NCBI RefSeq assembly: GCF_023740735.1
Contig: NZ_JAMRXH010000001.1
Coordinates: 372,001 to 436,000, forward strand
Source of the DNA: Nocardia sp. CDC159
GTDB taxonomy: Bacteria > Actinomycetota > Actinomycetes > Mycobacteriales > Mycobacteriaceae
DNA length: 64,000 nt
Direction: 5' to 3'
The translations under genes and the position numbers were made by a program. Shown piece by piece: positions 53,541 through 64,000 of this stretch (within the stretch, counting starts at the first letter, position 1; the number at the start of each line of letters is the position of its first letter). Below the pieces are notes generated by a model, which had not been told where the DNA came from, ran no database searches, and saw nothing but the letters and a program-made list of their open reading frames with translations.

Positions 53541-54491
53541 ATGACTTTCGTCCCGTTACCCAATTGCGAGCGGCAGCCGGTGCCCGCACCGCCCGGCGGC
53601 CCCTACCGCACCCAGCGATCGTTCAATGTCGACGACGGCACCTACGAAACGGTGACCCTCGATCTCAACGGTCGAGTGGTCCACGTCCGCGACGGCGTCA
53701 TCGAACTACAGGCCGACGATTCCCGACTCGACACCTTCACCTTCCGCTGGTTCGACCCCGCGACGTGCCGGACCACCGGCTACGGCCAGGGCACCGAGAT
53801 CACCACCAAGGACAAGCTGGTGGAATCACACAGCGTCCGGATCGATACCACCGGGCGGATCACCGAATACGAGTACGTCCAGAAGCGCGTCGACGACGAT
53901 TCCGGCGTCCAGCACTTCGTCATCGATACGACAACGAAAGTCACCCAGCCCGACGGCCATTCGAAGTCCGACCGGATGGTCGACGACTGGGGTAACGGCC
54001 GGACGCAAATCAAGGAGCACTACGAGGAGGGCAGGCTGACCGATCGCAGCGCCTACAGCGTCGACCGGCCCGGCAATCCCGCCGCCGGCAACCAGAGCAG
54101 CACCACGATCCACTACAACGAGGACGGCGGGGCCACCATTCGAACCCAGTCACGCGACGAACACGGCACCCCGCACGACACCACCACCCGGGTCGACAAG
54201 CACGGCAACCCCATCGAATCGCCCCTCGCCGACGACGACCCCGCGCCGCGCCCCGCGCAGCCGAACCCCCTGGCGACCGGGGAGGACGAGCCCCTCGAAA
54301 CACCGGAATTTCGCGCGCTCGCCGAAAACGCACTCGCCGAAAAGCCCGTCGCCGTCCTCGACGAGGCCGTCCGAGCGACCCCGAGGGCATCGGTGCGAAT
54401 CGGCAATGTGGCCGTTCCCAATACGTCCGGGATGATCTCCCACGACGATGTCCTCGCGCACGTTCTCGACGGTCTGTATCCCGATATGTGA
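53541..54491 (+). CDS. Hypothetical protein, 316 residues, charged
   Basis: No family is recognised. It has no signal peptide or membrane segment. The N-terminal part contains beta-like segments (DGTYETVTLDLNGRVVHVRDG, RLDTFTFRWFDPATC). The middle has repeated polar strands with xDxxGRxTxYxY-like spacing (DTTGRITEYEYVQKR, GNGRTQIKEHYEEGRLTDR) reminiscent of RHS/YD-type repeats but too irregular to assign. The C-terminal 100 residues are Asp/Glu/Pro-rich. GGGAGAG precedes ATG 53541. The codon usage is less GC-rich than its neighbours, suggesting a recent acquisition. Confidence 0.7.
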   Translation: MTFVPLPNCERQPVPAPPGGPYRTQRSFNVDDGTYETVTLDLNGRVVHVRDGVIELQADDSRLDTFTFRWFDPATCRTTGYGQGTEITTKDKLVESHSVRIDTTGRITEYEYVQKRVDDDSGVQHFVIDTTTKVTQPDGHSKSDRMVDDWGNGRTQIKEHYEEGRLTDRSAYSVDRPGNPAAGNQSSTTIHYNEDGGATIRTQSRDEHGTPHDTTTRVDKHGNPIESPLADDDPAPRPAQPNPLATGEDEPLETPEFRALAENALAEKPVAVLDEAVRATPRASVRIGNVAVPNTSGMISHDDVLAHVLDGLYPDM

Positions 54492-54504
54492 CCTCGGGCC
54501 GGAC

Positions 54505-54816
54505 TCAGGCGGGCGTGCCCGGCCAGGCGTCGTCCACCGGCCAGCCGCCCGCCACCAGATGCGCGCGCACCCGCGCCAGATCCGATTCCCGCGGCATCTC
54601 GTCGGTGAGCTTGGTGATGATCACGCCGGCTTCGGCCCGCTCGGCCGGTAGCGCGCCCTGCTCCACCAGTGCGGCCGCCACCTCACGCACCTCCTCGCGC
54701 GACAGGCGGCGCGACAGCAGCGCCAGCAGCGGCACGTAGTCCGACTCCGGCACCCCGTGCGGATAACCGGCCCGCAGCCAGTCGACGATCTTGGCGAGGA
54801 ATTCGGATAGCGGCAT
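54505..54816 (-). CDS. DUF3349 family protein
   Basis: A 103-residue small helical protein of the DUF3349 family common in mycolata (Rv0543c type). LSEFLAKIVDWLRAGYPHGVPESDYVPLLALLSRRLS is the signature. The function is unknown. It converges with 53541-54491 (13-nt gap). Confidence 0.85.
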   Translation of the reverse strand: MPLSEFLAKIVDWLRAGYPHGVPESDYVPLLALLSRRLSREEVREVAAALVEQGALPAERAEAGVIITKLTDEMPRESDLARVRAHLVAGGWPVDDAWPGTPA

Positions 54817-55289
54817 CGATCTCCAGTTCTGTTCGCGGCGAGCATGTTCCGGACTTCGACGGGTGCGCGAGCGGCCGTCCCCACCGGCCGGGCGTGACGC
54901 TACCCGGATCGCATCGTCGCGGCCGGGCCGCCGGTGTGCGAACCGGACGATCGCCCCGCGCCCAGCTTACGATGCGCCGCCGCGAACGCCTGTCGCACCT
55001 GGCCACGACCGAACCGATCCGATACCGCGCGCAGGACAGCGGCGACTACGACCACACCCTGCGGCCGCAGCCGGGCCGCGAGTGTGCGGTCGCGACCGGA
55101 TCGCCTTGCACCAAGCCTCCCGATCGTGGAACAAAACCCGCCGCCCCCTCGTTGCACCCTGTGGCGAGGGGGCAAAAAAATCACCCGACAACGGCGTAAC
55201 GCTGTGTCACCATTGGCGATGATCACACCGGCACCGCAGTGGGCGGGGCCGGAACACCTCGGCGAGCATCAGGAAGGAGGAGGTGGCCG
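54817..55289. other. Intergenic region without a clear gene
   Basis: 473 bp between the divergent DUF3349 gene and the next small ORF. No frame has convincing coding character. A 9-bp stem (GCCCCCTCG / CGAGGGGGC, 55143-55173) is followed by seven A (55174-55180). On neither strand does this give a stem followed by T, so it is not a standard terminator. It may be a regulatory RNA structure or chance. Confidence 0.4.
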
Positions 55290-55382
55290 ATGCCAGACAA
55301 GACCATGCCCGATCTTGGCGCACAACGACTTTCGAGTCACGAGCGGCGATTGCCGTCCGGCCGCCTCCAGCGACGGGCCTGA
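55290..55382 (+). CDS. Possible 30-residue peptide with a strong ribosome-binding site
   Basis: ATG 55290 is preceded by AGGAAGGAGGAGG, one of the strongest Shine-Dalgarno sites in the window. The peptide begins MPDKTMPDLGAQRLSSHE and ends basic. It runs to TGA 55380-55382, 40 bp before the HNH gene, which has no strong site of its own. It may be a coupled leader or chance. Confidence 0.3.
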   Translation: MPDKTMPDLGAQRLSSHERRLPSGRLQRRA

Positions 55383-55421
55383 CCCTCGCCCTTCCGAATT
55401 CATCTCCGCTCTTCACGAAAC

Positions 55422-55979
55422 ATGGTGCCGCCCATGCCGTTCCGCCGTGCCGCCGAGGCGGCTCCGAATCCCGACAACTGGATACACACCGGCGTGCTGG
55501 TGCTCAACGCCTCCTACGAGGCGCTCACCGAGATCGGCGCCGACCGCGCGGTGGTGCTGCTGATCTCCGGCGCGGCCGAAACCGTCGCCGCCCACGAGCC
55601 CTACTTCCCCATCCGGTCCAAGCATCTGGAAATGGCGCTGCCCGAGACGATTCGACTGCTGCGTTATGTCTATCTCGAACACCGGGTGCAGATCCACGAC
55701 GAGAGCCGGGCCACCCTCGCCGGCGTGCTGCGACGCGACCGGTATCGGTGCGGCTACTGCGCCGGATGGGCCCGCACCGTCGACCACATCCGCCCCCGCA
55801 GCCGGGGCGGGCCGAACACCTGGAGCAACCTCGTCGCCGCGTGCGAACCGTGCAATACCCGCAAGGCCGACCGCACTCCCGAGGAGGCCGGGATGCGGCT
55901 GCTGTGGGAGCCCAAGGCGCCCGACGAGCTGGCCGCACGACAACGGCGGATCTGGAAGGACCTGGCCGCCACCACCTAG
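55422..55979 (+). CDS. HNH endonuclease
   Basis: A 185-residue protein of the actinobacterial family whose N-terminus reads VLVLNASYEAL. The C-terminal HNH core is CGYCAGWARTVDHIRPRSRGGPNTWSNLVAACEPCNTRK (Cys pairs bind zinc; His-Asn-His motif intact). It usually occurs on chromosomes, not only in phages. ATG 55422 is used; ATG 55434 is possible. It lies 26 bp upstream of a WhiB gene, probably an operon. Confidence 0.88.
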   Translation: MVPPMPFRRAAEAAPNPDNWIHTGVLVLNASYEALTEIGADRAVVLLISGAAETVAAHEPYFPIRSKHLEMALPETIRLLRYVYLEHRVQIHDESRATLAGVLRRDRYRCGYCAGWARTVDHIRPRSRGGPNTWSNLVAACEPCNTRKADRTPEEAGMRLLWEPKAPDELAARQRRIWKDLAATT

Positions 55980-56005
55980 TGACCCCGGGAAAGGAGGGGA
56001 TCCGA

Positions 56006-56266
56006 ATGACGAACGCAGTACAGGAGCTCACCCTGGTGGATCTGCTCCCGCTCTCGGACTCGCAGAGCTGGGAACAGGCCGCCTGCAAGGGCGATCCGAA
56101 CCACGAGGCGTGGTTTCCGTACCCGTCGCAGGACTTCGCGTACGCGCGGGGCATCTGCGCGTCCTGCCCGATCCGGCGGCAGTGCGGGGAATTCGCCGCC
56201 AACACCGGACAGACCGGCGTCTGGGGCGGGCACGAGTACGACCGCGGGCGGCTCGTGCGCGAGTAA
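56006..56266 (+). CDS. WhiB family Fe-S transcriptional regulator
   Basis: An 86-residue WhiB-like protein. Four Cys ligands (AACKGD, then CASC, then QCGEF in C-x2-C-x5-C order) bind a [4Fe-4S] cluster. GVWGG is the sigma-contact turn, followed by a basic tail (RGRLVRE). These proteins sense redox or act with SigA. AAAGGAGGGG gives a strong start at ATG 56006. It cannot be assigned to a numbered WhiB class. Confidence 0.93.
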   Translation: MTNAVQELTLVDLLPLSDSQSWEQAACKGDPNHEAWFPYPSQDFAYARGICASCPIRRQCGEFAANTGQTGVWGGHEYDRGRLVRE

Positions 56267-56271
56267 CCCCC

Positions 56272-56277
56272 TAAACT
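56272..56277 (+). promoter_or_regulatory. -10 element of the VWA gene (probable leaderless transcript)
   Basis: TAAACT ends 8 nt before GTG 56286, with no Shine-Dalgarno. The same hexamer precedes blaI. Confidence 0.5.
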
Positions 56278-56285
56278 GGCATTTC

Positions 56286-57983
56286 GTGGGTACACATCGC
56301 AGCGCGGGCGGTTCACGGGGCGTCAGCAAGGGACTGGTTGTCAGCGTGGTGGCCGTGCTGCTGGTGATCGCGGCGGTCGGTGGCTGGTTCTGGCTCAGCC
56401 ACCGCGCCGACGACGAGAGCCGCAGCGCGGCCGCCGAATGCGTCGAGGGCTCGGCCGCACTGGCCGTCACCGTCGATCCGGACGTGCTGACCCCCGTCGA
56501 GGCGGCCGCGCGGCGTTTCAATGCCACCAACCCCAAGGTGCGCGATCACTGCGCCAGCGTGCGGGTGATCGCGCGCCCGTCGGCGGCCATGGTCGCCGGA
56601 TTCACCGGCGGGGCGTGGAATCCCCAACTCGGCGCGCAACCGGCACTGTGGATTCCGGATTCCTCACGCTCGGTGGAGGCGATGCGGGTGCCCGGCCTGG
56701 TCGAGGGCACGCCGACGCCGGTGGCCGCCAGCCCGATCGTGCTCGGGGTGCCCGAGCCGCTGCGTCAGGCGCTGGACAACGCCAAGACCCGCTGGGCGGA
56801 TCTGCCCAACCTGCAGCAGGGTTCGCTCGGCGATATCGGATTGAAGGGCTGGGGCGGGCTGCGGCTCGCGCTGCCCGGCGGCGACGGCGCGGATGGGCCG
56901 GTCGAAGACGACGGCGTGGCCGTCGCGGTCACGGTCGGCGCCGCGCTGTCGAGCGGCGATCCGCTCACCGACGAGGCCGCCCGCTCCGGTCAGGTGATCG
57001 CCGCCATCTCCAAACTCGCCGCGGGTGCGCCGCGCCCGGCCGACACCGCCGCGGGGCTGACCGAACTGGCCGCGCCCGGCGATCCGGCGCAGGCGAAGAT
57101 CCATGCCGTACCGGTCACCGAACAGCAGCTGAAGGCCAAGGGCGGGCTCGCGGAATTCCGCCCGGCCGGTGCGGAACCGATCGCCGACTACCCGGCGGCG
57201 CTGCTGAACGGGCCGTGGGTGGACAAGACGCAGAATCTGATCGCGGGCCTGTTCGTCGATTATCTGCGCGCCCCCGAGCAGCAGAAGCTGTTCGCCGACA
57301 ACGGATTCGCCGCCGCACCGGCCACGGCCCCGGCGGTGCCCGCGAAATCGGTTGTCGAACAGGTGCGTTCGGTGCTGGCCAACCCCGTGCTCGGCGTGCA
57401 GGCCACCGTGTTGCTCGACACCTCCGCCGCCATGGCCGTCACCGACGGCACCCTGACCCGCCTGGGCAACGCCCTCGGCGCCCTGCGCTCGACCGTCGAC
57501 ACCATGCCCCCGGACTTCGGTCTCGGCGTCTGGACCTACGACGACGGCGCCGACGACGACAAGCCCTACCAGATCGTCTCCCCCACCGCCGGACTCGACC
57601 AGCAGCATCGCAAGGATGTGGCCAAGGCCCTGTCGTCGCTCACGCCCGGCACCGCCAAGACCGACCGCGCCTATCCCGCGCTGCAGGCGGCCTATCGCGG
57701 CGCCGTCGCCGGATTCTCCCCCGGCCGAACCAATTCCGTCGTCCTGATCACCGGTGGCCCCAACGACACCTCCGACATCACCGGCGATGAGCTGATCGCC
57801 GACATCACCGCCGCGACCGATCCCGCCCGGCCGGTCCGCATCGACGTCATCGCCCTGGGCTCCCAGCCCTCGACCACCCTGCAAACGCTGGCGGAAAAGA
57901 CCGGCGGCAGCTACACCCGCCTGTCCACCACGAACGATCTGGCCTTCGGCACCGCGGTCAGCAAGGTCCTCACCACCCCCTGA
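56286..57983 (+). CDS. Membrane-anchored substrate-binding/VWA domain protein (Rv1836c-like)
   Basis: A 565-residue protein. The N-terminal membrane anchor (VVSVVAVLLVIAAVGGWFWL, about residues 20-39) precedes a periplasmic part like a type II solute-binding protein (about 55-345: AARRFNATNPKV, ALWIPDSSRSVEAM, GLFVDYLRAPEQQKLFADNGF). A C-terminal von Willebrand factor A domain (about 370-565: QATVLLDTSAAMAV with a MIDAS-like DTSAA, VVLITGGPNDTSD) follows. The ligand is unknown. It corresponds by position to Rv1836c next to glcB. Confidence 0.85.
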   Translation: MGTHRSAGGSRGVSKGLVVSVVAVLLVIAAVGGWFWLSHRADDESRSAAAECVEGSAALAVTVDPDVLTPVEAAARRFNATNPKVRDHCASVRVIARPSAAMVAGFTGGAWNPQLGAQPALWIPDSSRSVEAMRVPGLVEGTPTPVAASPIVLGVPEPLRQALDNAKTRWADLPNLQQGSLGDIGLKGWGGLRLALPGGDGADGPVEDDGVAVAVTVGAALSSGDPLTDEAARSGQVIAAISKLAAGAPRPADTAAGLTELAAPGDPAQAKIHAVPVTEQQLKAKGGLAEFRPAGAEPIADYPAALLNGPWVDKTQNLIAGLFVDYLRAPEQQKLFADNGFAAAPATAPAVPAKSVVEQVRSVLANPVLGVQATVLLDTSAAMAVTDGTLTRLGNALGALRSTVDTMPPDFGLGVWTYDDGADDDKPYQIVSPTAGLDQQHRKDVAKALSSLTPGTAKTDRAYPALQAAYRGAVAGFSPGRTNSVVLITGGPNDTSDITGDELIADITAATDPARPVRIDVIALGSQPSTTLQTLAEKTGGSYTRLSTTNDLAFGTAVSKVLTTP

Positions 57984-58013
57984 CCTGTCGGTGGCCTCTG
58001 GCATCCTGCCCGC

Positions 58014-58316
58014 ATGGGGAGGAGCTACCGGCACGTGCCGTGCACGTACATCCTGGCCAGCGCGCCACACGGCATGCTGTACGTGGGCGCGACGGTCAAC
58101 CTGGTGGGCCGGGTCTGGCAGCACCGGAACGACGTCGTGCCGAGCCACACCAGCCGCCACGGCATCCATACCCTGGTCTGGTACGAGGCCCAGGCGACTT
58201 TGGAGAACGCCCTGCTGCGCGAACGCCACCTCAAACAGTGGCGGCGAGCGCGCAAGATCGCACTGATCGAGGAGACGAATCCGGATTGGCTCGACCTCTA
58301 TTCGTCATTGCTCTAG
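58014..58316 (+). CDS. GIY-YIG domain protein
   Basis: A 100-residue single-domain protein. TYILASAPHGMLYVGATVNLVGRVWQHRN is the GIY-YIG strand pair with the conserved Arg, and LENALLRERHLKQWRR is the following helix. Stand-alone members (UPF0213-like) are probable nucleases of unknown role. ATG 58014 lacks a good Shine-Dalgarno. It converges with the antiporter (12-bp overlap). Confidence 0.87.
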   Translation: MGRSYRHVPCTYILASAPHGMLYVGATVNLVGRVWQHRNDVVPSHTSRHGIHTLVWYEAQATLENALLRERHLKQWRRARKIALIEETNPDWLDLYSSLL

Positions 58317-59507
58317 CGACGCGGTTCCGGCCAGCCTGGCCCAGCGGCGGTCCGCCCAGACGACCATCGGCTCGGCGACGCGGGCCGCGATGGGGCCGAG
58401 CACGGCCATCAGAAGCACATAGGTGGTGGCCAGGGCCGCGAATTCGGCGGGCACCGCGCCCTGGGTCACCGCCAATCCGGCGATGACGATGGAGAATTCG
58501 CCGTGCGCGACCAGTGCGGCGCCCGCGCGCAGGCGGCCGTGGCGGGAGGCTCCGGCGCGCCGGGCGGCCCACCACCCGGTCATCAGCTTGGTCACGACCG
58601 TCACCGCGGCGAGGACGATGGCCCAGCCCAGCACCGGCGGGATGCTCGCCGGATCGGTATTGAGGCCGAACAGCACGAAGAACAGCGCCGCGAACAGATC
58701 CCGCAGCGGTTCCAATACCTTCGTCGCACTGCGCGCGGTCGTATCGGAGATCGCGATGCCCAGCAGGAAGGCGCCCACCGCCGCCGAGATCTGCAGTGTG
58801 GAGGCCAGACCGGCCACCAGCAGTGCCGAGCCGAGCAGCATCAGCAGCAGCACCTCGCGGTCGTCGCTGTCGACGACCGTCGAGACGAATCGGCCGTACC
58901 GCAGCGCGATCACGAGCACGACGGTGACGGCCGCCAGTGCGATCGCCAGCGTCGTCAGACCGGACACGAATCCGGCGCCGGCCAGCACGGCGGTCAGGAC
59001 CGGCAGATACCCGGCCATCACCAGATCCTCGAACACCAGGATCGACAGGATCGTCGGCGTCTCCCGGTTGCCGAGTCGGCCCAGATCGCCGAGTACCTTC
59101 GCCACGATTCCGGACGAGGAGATGTAGGTGACACCCGCCATCGCCACCGCACCGGTGATTCCCCAGCCCAGCACCAGCGCCACCAGCACGCCCGGGGTGG
59201 CGTTCAGCACCAGGTCGAGCACCCCGGCCGCCCAGGATCTGCGCATCCCGGTCACCAATTCGCTGGCGCTGTACTCCAATCCGAGCAGCAGCAACAGCAG
59301 CACCACACCGATCTCGCTGGCCAGATGGATGAACTCGTCCACATGACGCAGCTCCACCAGCCCACCGGTACCGAACAGCAGGCCACCGATCAAATACAGC
59401 GGGATCGGCGACATTCCGATCCGCCCGGCCACGCGGCCCAGCAACCCCAGCCCAAAAAAGACCGCGCCCAGCTGAATCAGCGCGAGCGCGGTTTGGTGTG
59501 CCACCAT
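58305..59507 (-). CDS. CPA2 family K+/H+ antiporter (KhtU-like)
   Basis: A 400-residue polytopic membrane protein with about 12 helices. LYLIGGLLFGTGGLVEL, EIGVVLLLLLLGLEYS, SSGIVAKVLGDL, SILVFEDLVMAGYLPVL and GAFLLGIAISDT match Kef/KhtU-type exchangers. It lacks a C-terminal TrkA-N domain; a separate TrkA-C protein is encoded 5 nt upstream, as in KhtTU. The ion (K+ or Na+) is inferred from the partner. Confidence 0.9.
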   Translation of the reverse strand: MVAHQTALALIQLGAVFFGLGLLGRVAGRIGMSPIPLYLIGGLLFGTGGLVELRHVDEFIHLASEIGVVLLLLLLGLEYSASELVTGMRRSWAAGVLDLVLNATPGVLVALVLGWGITGAVAMAGVTYISSSGIVAKVLGDLGRLGNRETPTILSILVFEDLVMAGYLPVLTAVLAGAGFVSGLTTLAIALAAVTVVLVIALRYGRFVSTVVDSDDREVLLLMLLGSALLVAGLASTLQISAAVGAFLLGIAISDTTARSATKVLEPLRDLFAALFFVLFGLNTDPASIPPVLGWAIVLAAVTVVTKLMTGWWAARRAGASRHGRLRAGAALVAHGEFSIVIAGLAVTQGAVPAEFAALATTYVLLMAVLGPIAARVAEPMVVWADRRWARLAGTASLEQ

Positions 59508-59512
59508 CTGCG

Positions 59513-59998
59513 TCAGCCGTCCGTAAGGATTCTGGCGGCCGCCGCGAGGCCCTCCGCGGTGCCGACGACCACCAGCACATCCCCGGCGGTGAAGACGAAA
59601 TCCGGTCCGGGGGAGGCGACGGCATGCCCGGCGCGCATCACCGCCACGATGGACGCCGTTGTGCGCGAACGCATCTGGGTGTCGCCGAGCGGCCGCCCGT
59701 CGTAGGGTGAACGGGACCGAATGGTCATCTGCCGGGTGGTCAGCCCCTCGAGCTCCCGATGCTCCTCCTGCAGCTGCGCCACCAGCTGTGGGGCGCCGAG
59801 GAGGTTGGCCAGCACCGCCGCCTCCTGCGCCGACAGCGGTATCTGTTCGGAGGCGTCCGGGCTGCCGGGCTTGCTGACGATGAGATCGATCGCGCCGTCC
59901 TTGTGATCGATCACCCCGATCCGACGACGACCGTTGGACAGCCGGAACTCTTTCCGCACACCGATACCGGGTAACGGCGTCACCTCAATGTTCACCAT
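59513..59998 (-). CDS. KhtT-like TrkA-C regulatory subunit of the antiporter
   Basis: A 161-residue cytosolic protein. The N-terminal domain (VEVTPLPGIGVRKEFRLSNG in KhtT style) is followed by a C-terminal TrkA_C domain (about 85-161: SIVAVMRAGHAVASPGPDFVFTAGDVLVVVGT) that binds nucleotides such as c-di-AMP in homologues. The ligand is not determinable here. ATG 59998 starts the conserved MVNIEVTPLPGIG. Confidence 0.9.
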   Translation of the reverse strand: MVNIEVTPLPGIGVRKEFRLSNGRRRIGVIDHKDGAIDLIVSKPGSPDASEQIPLSAQEAAVLANLLGAPQLVAQLQEEHRELEGLTTRQMTIRSRSPYDGRPLGDTQMRSRTTASIVAVMRAGHAVASPGPDFVFTAGDVLVVVGTAEGLAAAARILTDG

Positions 59999-60117
59999 TC
60001 CCAGACTAACGGCGACTCCGCGGCCGTGCCGCGCCGAACGGGACGCTTGCGGATTCCGAGGACAGGCGAGGCCGAAATAGCTACTGTCCGAGACCGTTAC
60101 AAGAAATGGAGAACGCG

Positions 60118-61725
60118 TTGAGATCCACAAGATTACAAGCGTTGCTGGCAGCGGTCGTATTGCTGACCGGCCTGGGCCTGACCGGCTGCACATCCGGCGG
60201 CGACGCCGACACCGGTGTGGTCACCGCCAATGGCGGTGAGCCGCAACATCCGCTGGTCCCGACCAACACCAACGAGAATCAGGGCGCGCGGGTGGTGGAC
60301 CGGTTGTTCGCCGGGCTGAAGTACTACGACAACGACGGCCAGGCGCACAACGAGGTGGCCGAGTCGATCCAGACGACCGACCGGCGGCACTACCGGATCA
60401 CCCTGGAACCGGATTGGCAGTTCACCGACGGCTCCCCGGTCACCGCGAAATCGTTCGTCGACGCGTGGAACTACGGCGCGCTCAGCAGCAACGCCCAGTT
60501 GCAGAACTGGGTGTTCGGCTCGATCGTCGGCTACGACGAGGTATCGGCGGATCCGCCCAAGGCGCAGACGATGTCGGGACTGAAGATCGTCGACGAGCGC
60601 ACCTTCACCGTCGATCTCGTCCGCCCGTCGATCGACTTCGAACTCTCCCTGGGGTTCACGCCGTTCTATCCGCTGCCGGAGGTGGCGTTCCAGGATATGA
60701 AGGCGTTCGGGGAGCGCCCGGTGGGCAACGGGCCGTACAAGTTCGCCAATCCCGATGCCTGGCAACACAATGTGCAGATCGATCTGACGCCCAATCCGAG
60801 CTATCGCGGCAACCGCCCGGCCAAGAACAAGGGCCTGCGATTCGTGATGTACCAGACCCACGAGACCTCCTACGCGGATCTGCTGGCCGGTAATCTCGAC
60901 CTGCTCGACACCATTCCGAACAGCGCGCTCACCAGTTTCCAGTCCGACCTGGGCGACCGGTCCATCAAGCGACCCACCGCCCAGTACGAACACATCGGAT
61001 TCCAGCCCACCCTCCCGCATTTCGGCGGTCAGGAGGGCGTACTGCGTCGCAGGGCGATTTCGCTGGCGATCAACCGCCAGCAGATCTGCGACACCATCTG
61101 GCACGGCACCAAGACGCCGGCACGCGATTTCACCTCCTCCAGCCTGCCCGGCTTCGACGGTGCGCTGCCCGGCTCGGAACTGCTGCGATTCGATCCGGAC
61201 GAGGCGCGCAGACTGTGGGCGCAGGCCGATGCCATCGCGCCGTGGTCGGGCCGCCTGGAGATCGCCTACAACTCCGACGGCGGCCACCAGGCCTGGATCG
61301 ACGCGGTCGCCAACAGCGTCAAGAACACGCTCGGTATCGAGGCCCAGGGCACGCCCTATCCGACGTTCAAGACGATCCGCGACCAGATCGTCGGCAAGAC
61401 GATCCGCACCCCATTCCGCAACGCCTGGCAGGGCGACTATCCGACGATGCTGAATTTCCTGATGCCGCAGTACCTTTCGACCTCGGCGAGTAATGACATC
61501 GGGTATGTGAATCCCGAATTCGACAAGGTGCTCAACACCGCCCTGGCCGCCCCGACCCCCGAGGAGTCCTACCGGCTGATCGCTCAGGCGCAGCAGATCC
61601 TGTTCCAGGACATGCCCGATATCCCGGTCCTGGATTACATCGCCAACGCGGGCCACTCGGACAAGGTTCGCAATGTCGCGCTGACCTGGAACGGGCTGTT
61701 CGATTTCGAGGACGTCGAGAAGTAG
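60118..61725 (+). CDS. Oligopeptide ABC transporter substrate-binding lipoprotein
   Basis: A 535-residue SBP_bac_5 (DppA/OppA-like) protein. The lipobox LTGC (Cys near residue 23) marks a lipoprotein. FTDGSPVTAKSFVDAWNY, VGNGPYKF, LLAGNLDLLDTIPNSAL and LRRRAISLAINRQQIC are family landmarks. TTG 60118 is chosen because GGAGAA lies 6 nt upstream. ATG 60106 would add MENA and overlap that site. No permease or ATPase genes are adjacent, so this is an orphan binding protein. A hairpin separates it from gcvP. Confidence 0.88.
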   Translation: MRSTRLQALLAAVVLLTGLGLTGCTSGGDADTGVVTANGGEPQHPLVPTNTNENQGARVVDRLFAGLKYYDNDGQAHNEVAESIQTTDRRHYRITLEPDWQFTDGSPVTAKSFVDAWNYGALSSNAQLQNWVFGSIVGYDEVSADPPKAQTMSGLKIVDERTFTVDLVRPSIDFELSLGFTPFYPLPEVAFQDMKAFGERPVGNGPYKFANPDAWQHNVQIDLTPNPSYRGNRPAKNKGLRFVMYQTHETSYADLLAGNLDLLDTIPNSALTSFQSDLGDRSIKRPTAQYEHIGFQPTLPHFGGQEGVLRRRAISLAINRQQICDTIWHGTKTPARDFTSSSLPGFDGALPGSELLRFDPDEARRLWAQADAIAPWSGRLEIAYNSDGGHQAWIDAVANSVKNTLGIEAQGTPYPTFKTIRDQIVGKTIRTPFRNAWQGDYPTMLNFLMPQYLSTSASNDIGYVNPEFDKVLNTALAAPTPEESYRLIAQAQQILFQDMPDIPVLDYIANAGHSDKVRNVALTWNGLFDFEDVEK

Positions 61726-61740
61726 CCCGCAAACGCGGTC

Positions 61741-61774
61741 GCGGCGGTGCGGCGCGTCGACGCCGCGCCGCCGC
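61741..61774. terminator. Terminator between the binding protein and gcvP
   Basis: A 14-bp stem with one T-G wobble (61741-61754 with 61761-61774; loop CGTCGA), 15 bp after the TAG stop and 10 bp after the convergent gcvP stop on the other strand. There is no T-run. Confidence 0.7.
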
Positions 61775-61784
61775 GAGTGCGCAC

Positions 61785-64000
<2,216 letters not shown>

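Noticed and set aside
55143..55180. Hairpin followed by seven A as a terminator
   Set aside because: The A-run, not a T-run, follows the stem on the plus strand, and on the minus strand the T-run precedes it.

Overview
The window is about 70% GC. Its gene content (IdeR-type iron boxes, type II NADH dehydrogenase, urease without UreE, WhiB, DUF3349, many TetR regulators and P450s) points to a mycolic-acid actinomycete, most likely Nocardia. Rhodococcus or Gordonia cannot be excluded from sequence alone. From about 12.8 kb to the right end the core gene order follows, inverted, the Mycobacterium tuberculosis Rv1832-Rv1854 segment: gcvP, a VWA membrane protein (Rv1836c-like), malate synthase, two CBS/CNNM proteins, guaB1, an M56 peptidase, blaI, a hotdog thioesterase, urease, ndh. 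Lineage-specific blocks are inserted between these anchors. These comparisons are from memory; no search was run.

Layout. 0-9 kb: recC-recB-recD, one overlapping operon on the minus strand. 9-12.8 kb: two doubtful small ORFs, an exported beta-lactamase-like serine hydrolase, and a P450/TetR divergent pair with a perfect operator. 12.8-18.4 kb: ndh, two tandem exported glycine-zipper paralogues, then ureD, ureG and ureF. 18.5-24 kb: an accessory block (SDR, DHA2-type MFS pump with a divergent TetR and palindromic operator, VOC protein, O-methyltransferase, exported protein) that splits the urease genes. 24.1-27 kb: ureC, ureB, ureA and the thioesterase. 27.0-31 kb: an iron locus with a probable IdeR-controlled small RNA (candidate MrsI homologue), a FhuF-like gene and a two-permease, one-ATPase siderophore importer. 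31-39.5 kb: blaI, M56 peptidase, DEAD-box helicase, DUF1992 protein, guaB1, two CNNM/CBS proteins and a glycosylase-annotated protein. 39.6-46.5 kb: LVIVD/DUF305 exported pair, a second P450, an IS30-type-HTH/MarR fusion, an SDR, a protein carrying 27-bp coding repeats, and a 33-residue ORF. 46.6-51.7 kb: FadE-TetR-SDR operon, malate synthase. 51.6-64 kb: a probably shrunken Rpn/PD-(D/E)XK-type gene, exported esterase, HNH nuclease and WhiB, SBP/VWA protein, GIY-YIG protein, KhtTU-type antiporter pair, oligopeptide-binding lipoprotein, and the C-terminal part of gcvP (its start is outside the window).

The most interesting element is non-coding. At 27057-27160 on the minus strand, a sigma-A-like promoter overlapped by an iron box is followed by about 100 nt with a stem-loop and an intrinsic terminator. 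It lies just upstream of the Rv1847-type thioesterase, the position and orientation of the iron-sparing RNA MrsI (ncRv11846) in M. tuberculosis. Several genes (blaI, guaB1, the VWA protein, the esterase, the P450-linked TetR) have a -10 hexamer 5-8 nt before the start codon and are probably leaderless. No tRNA, rRNA, CRISPR array or intact insertion sequence was seen.
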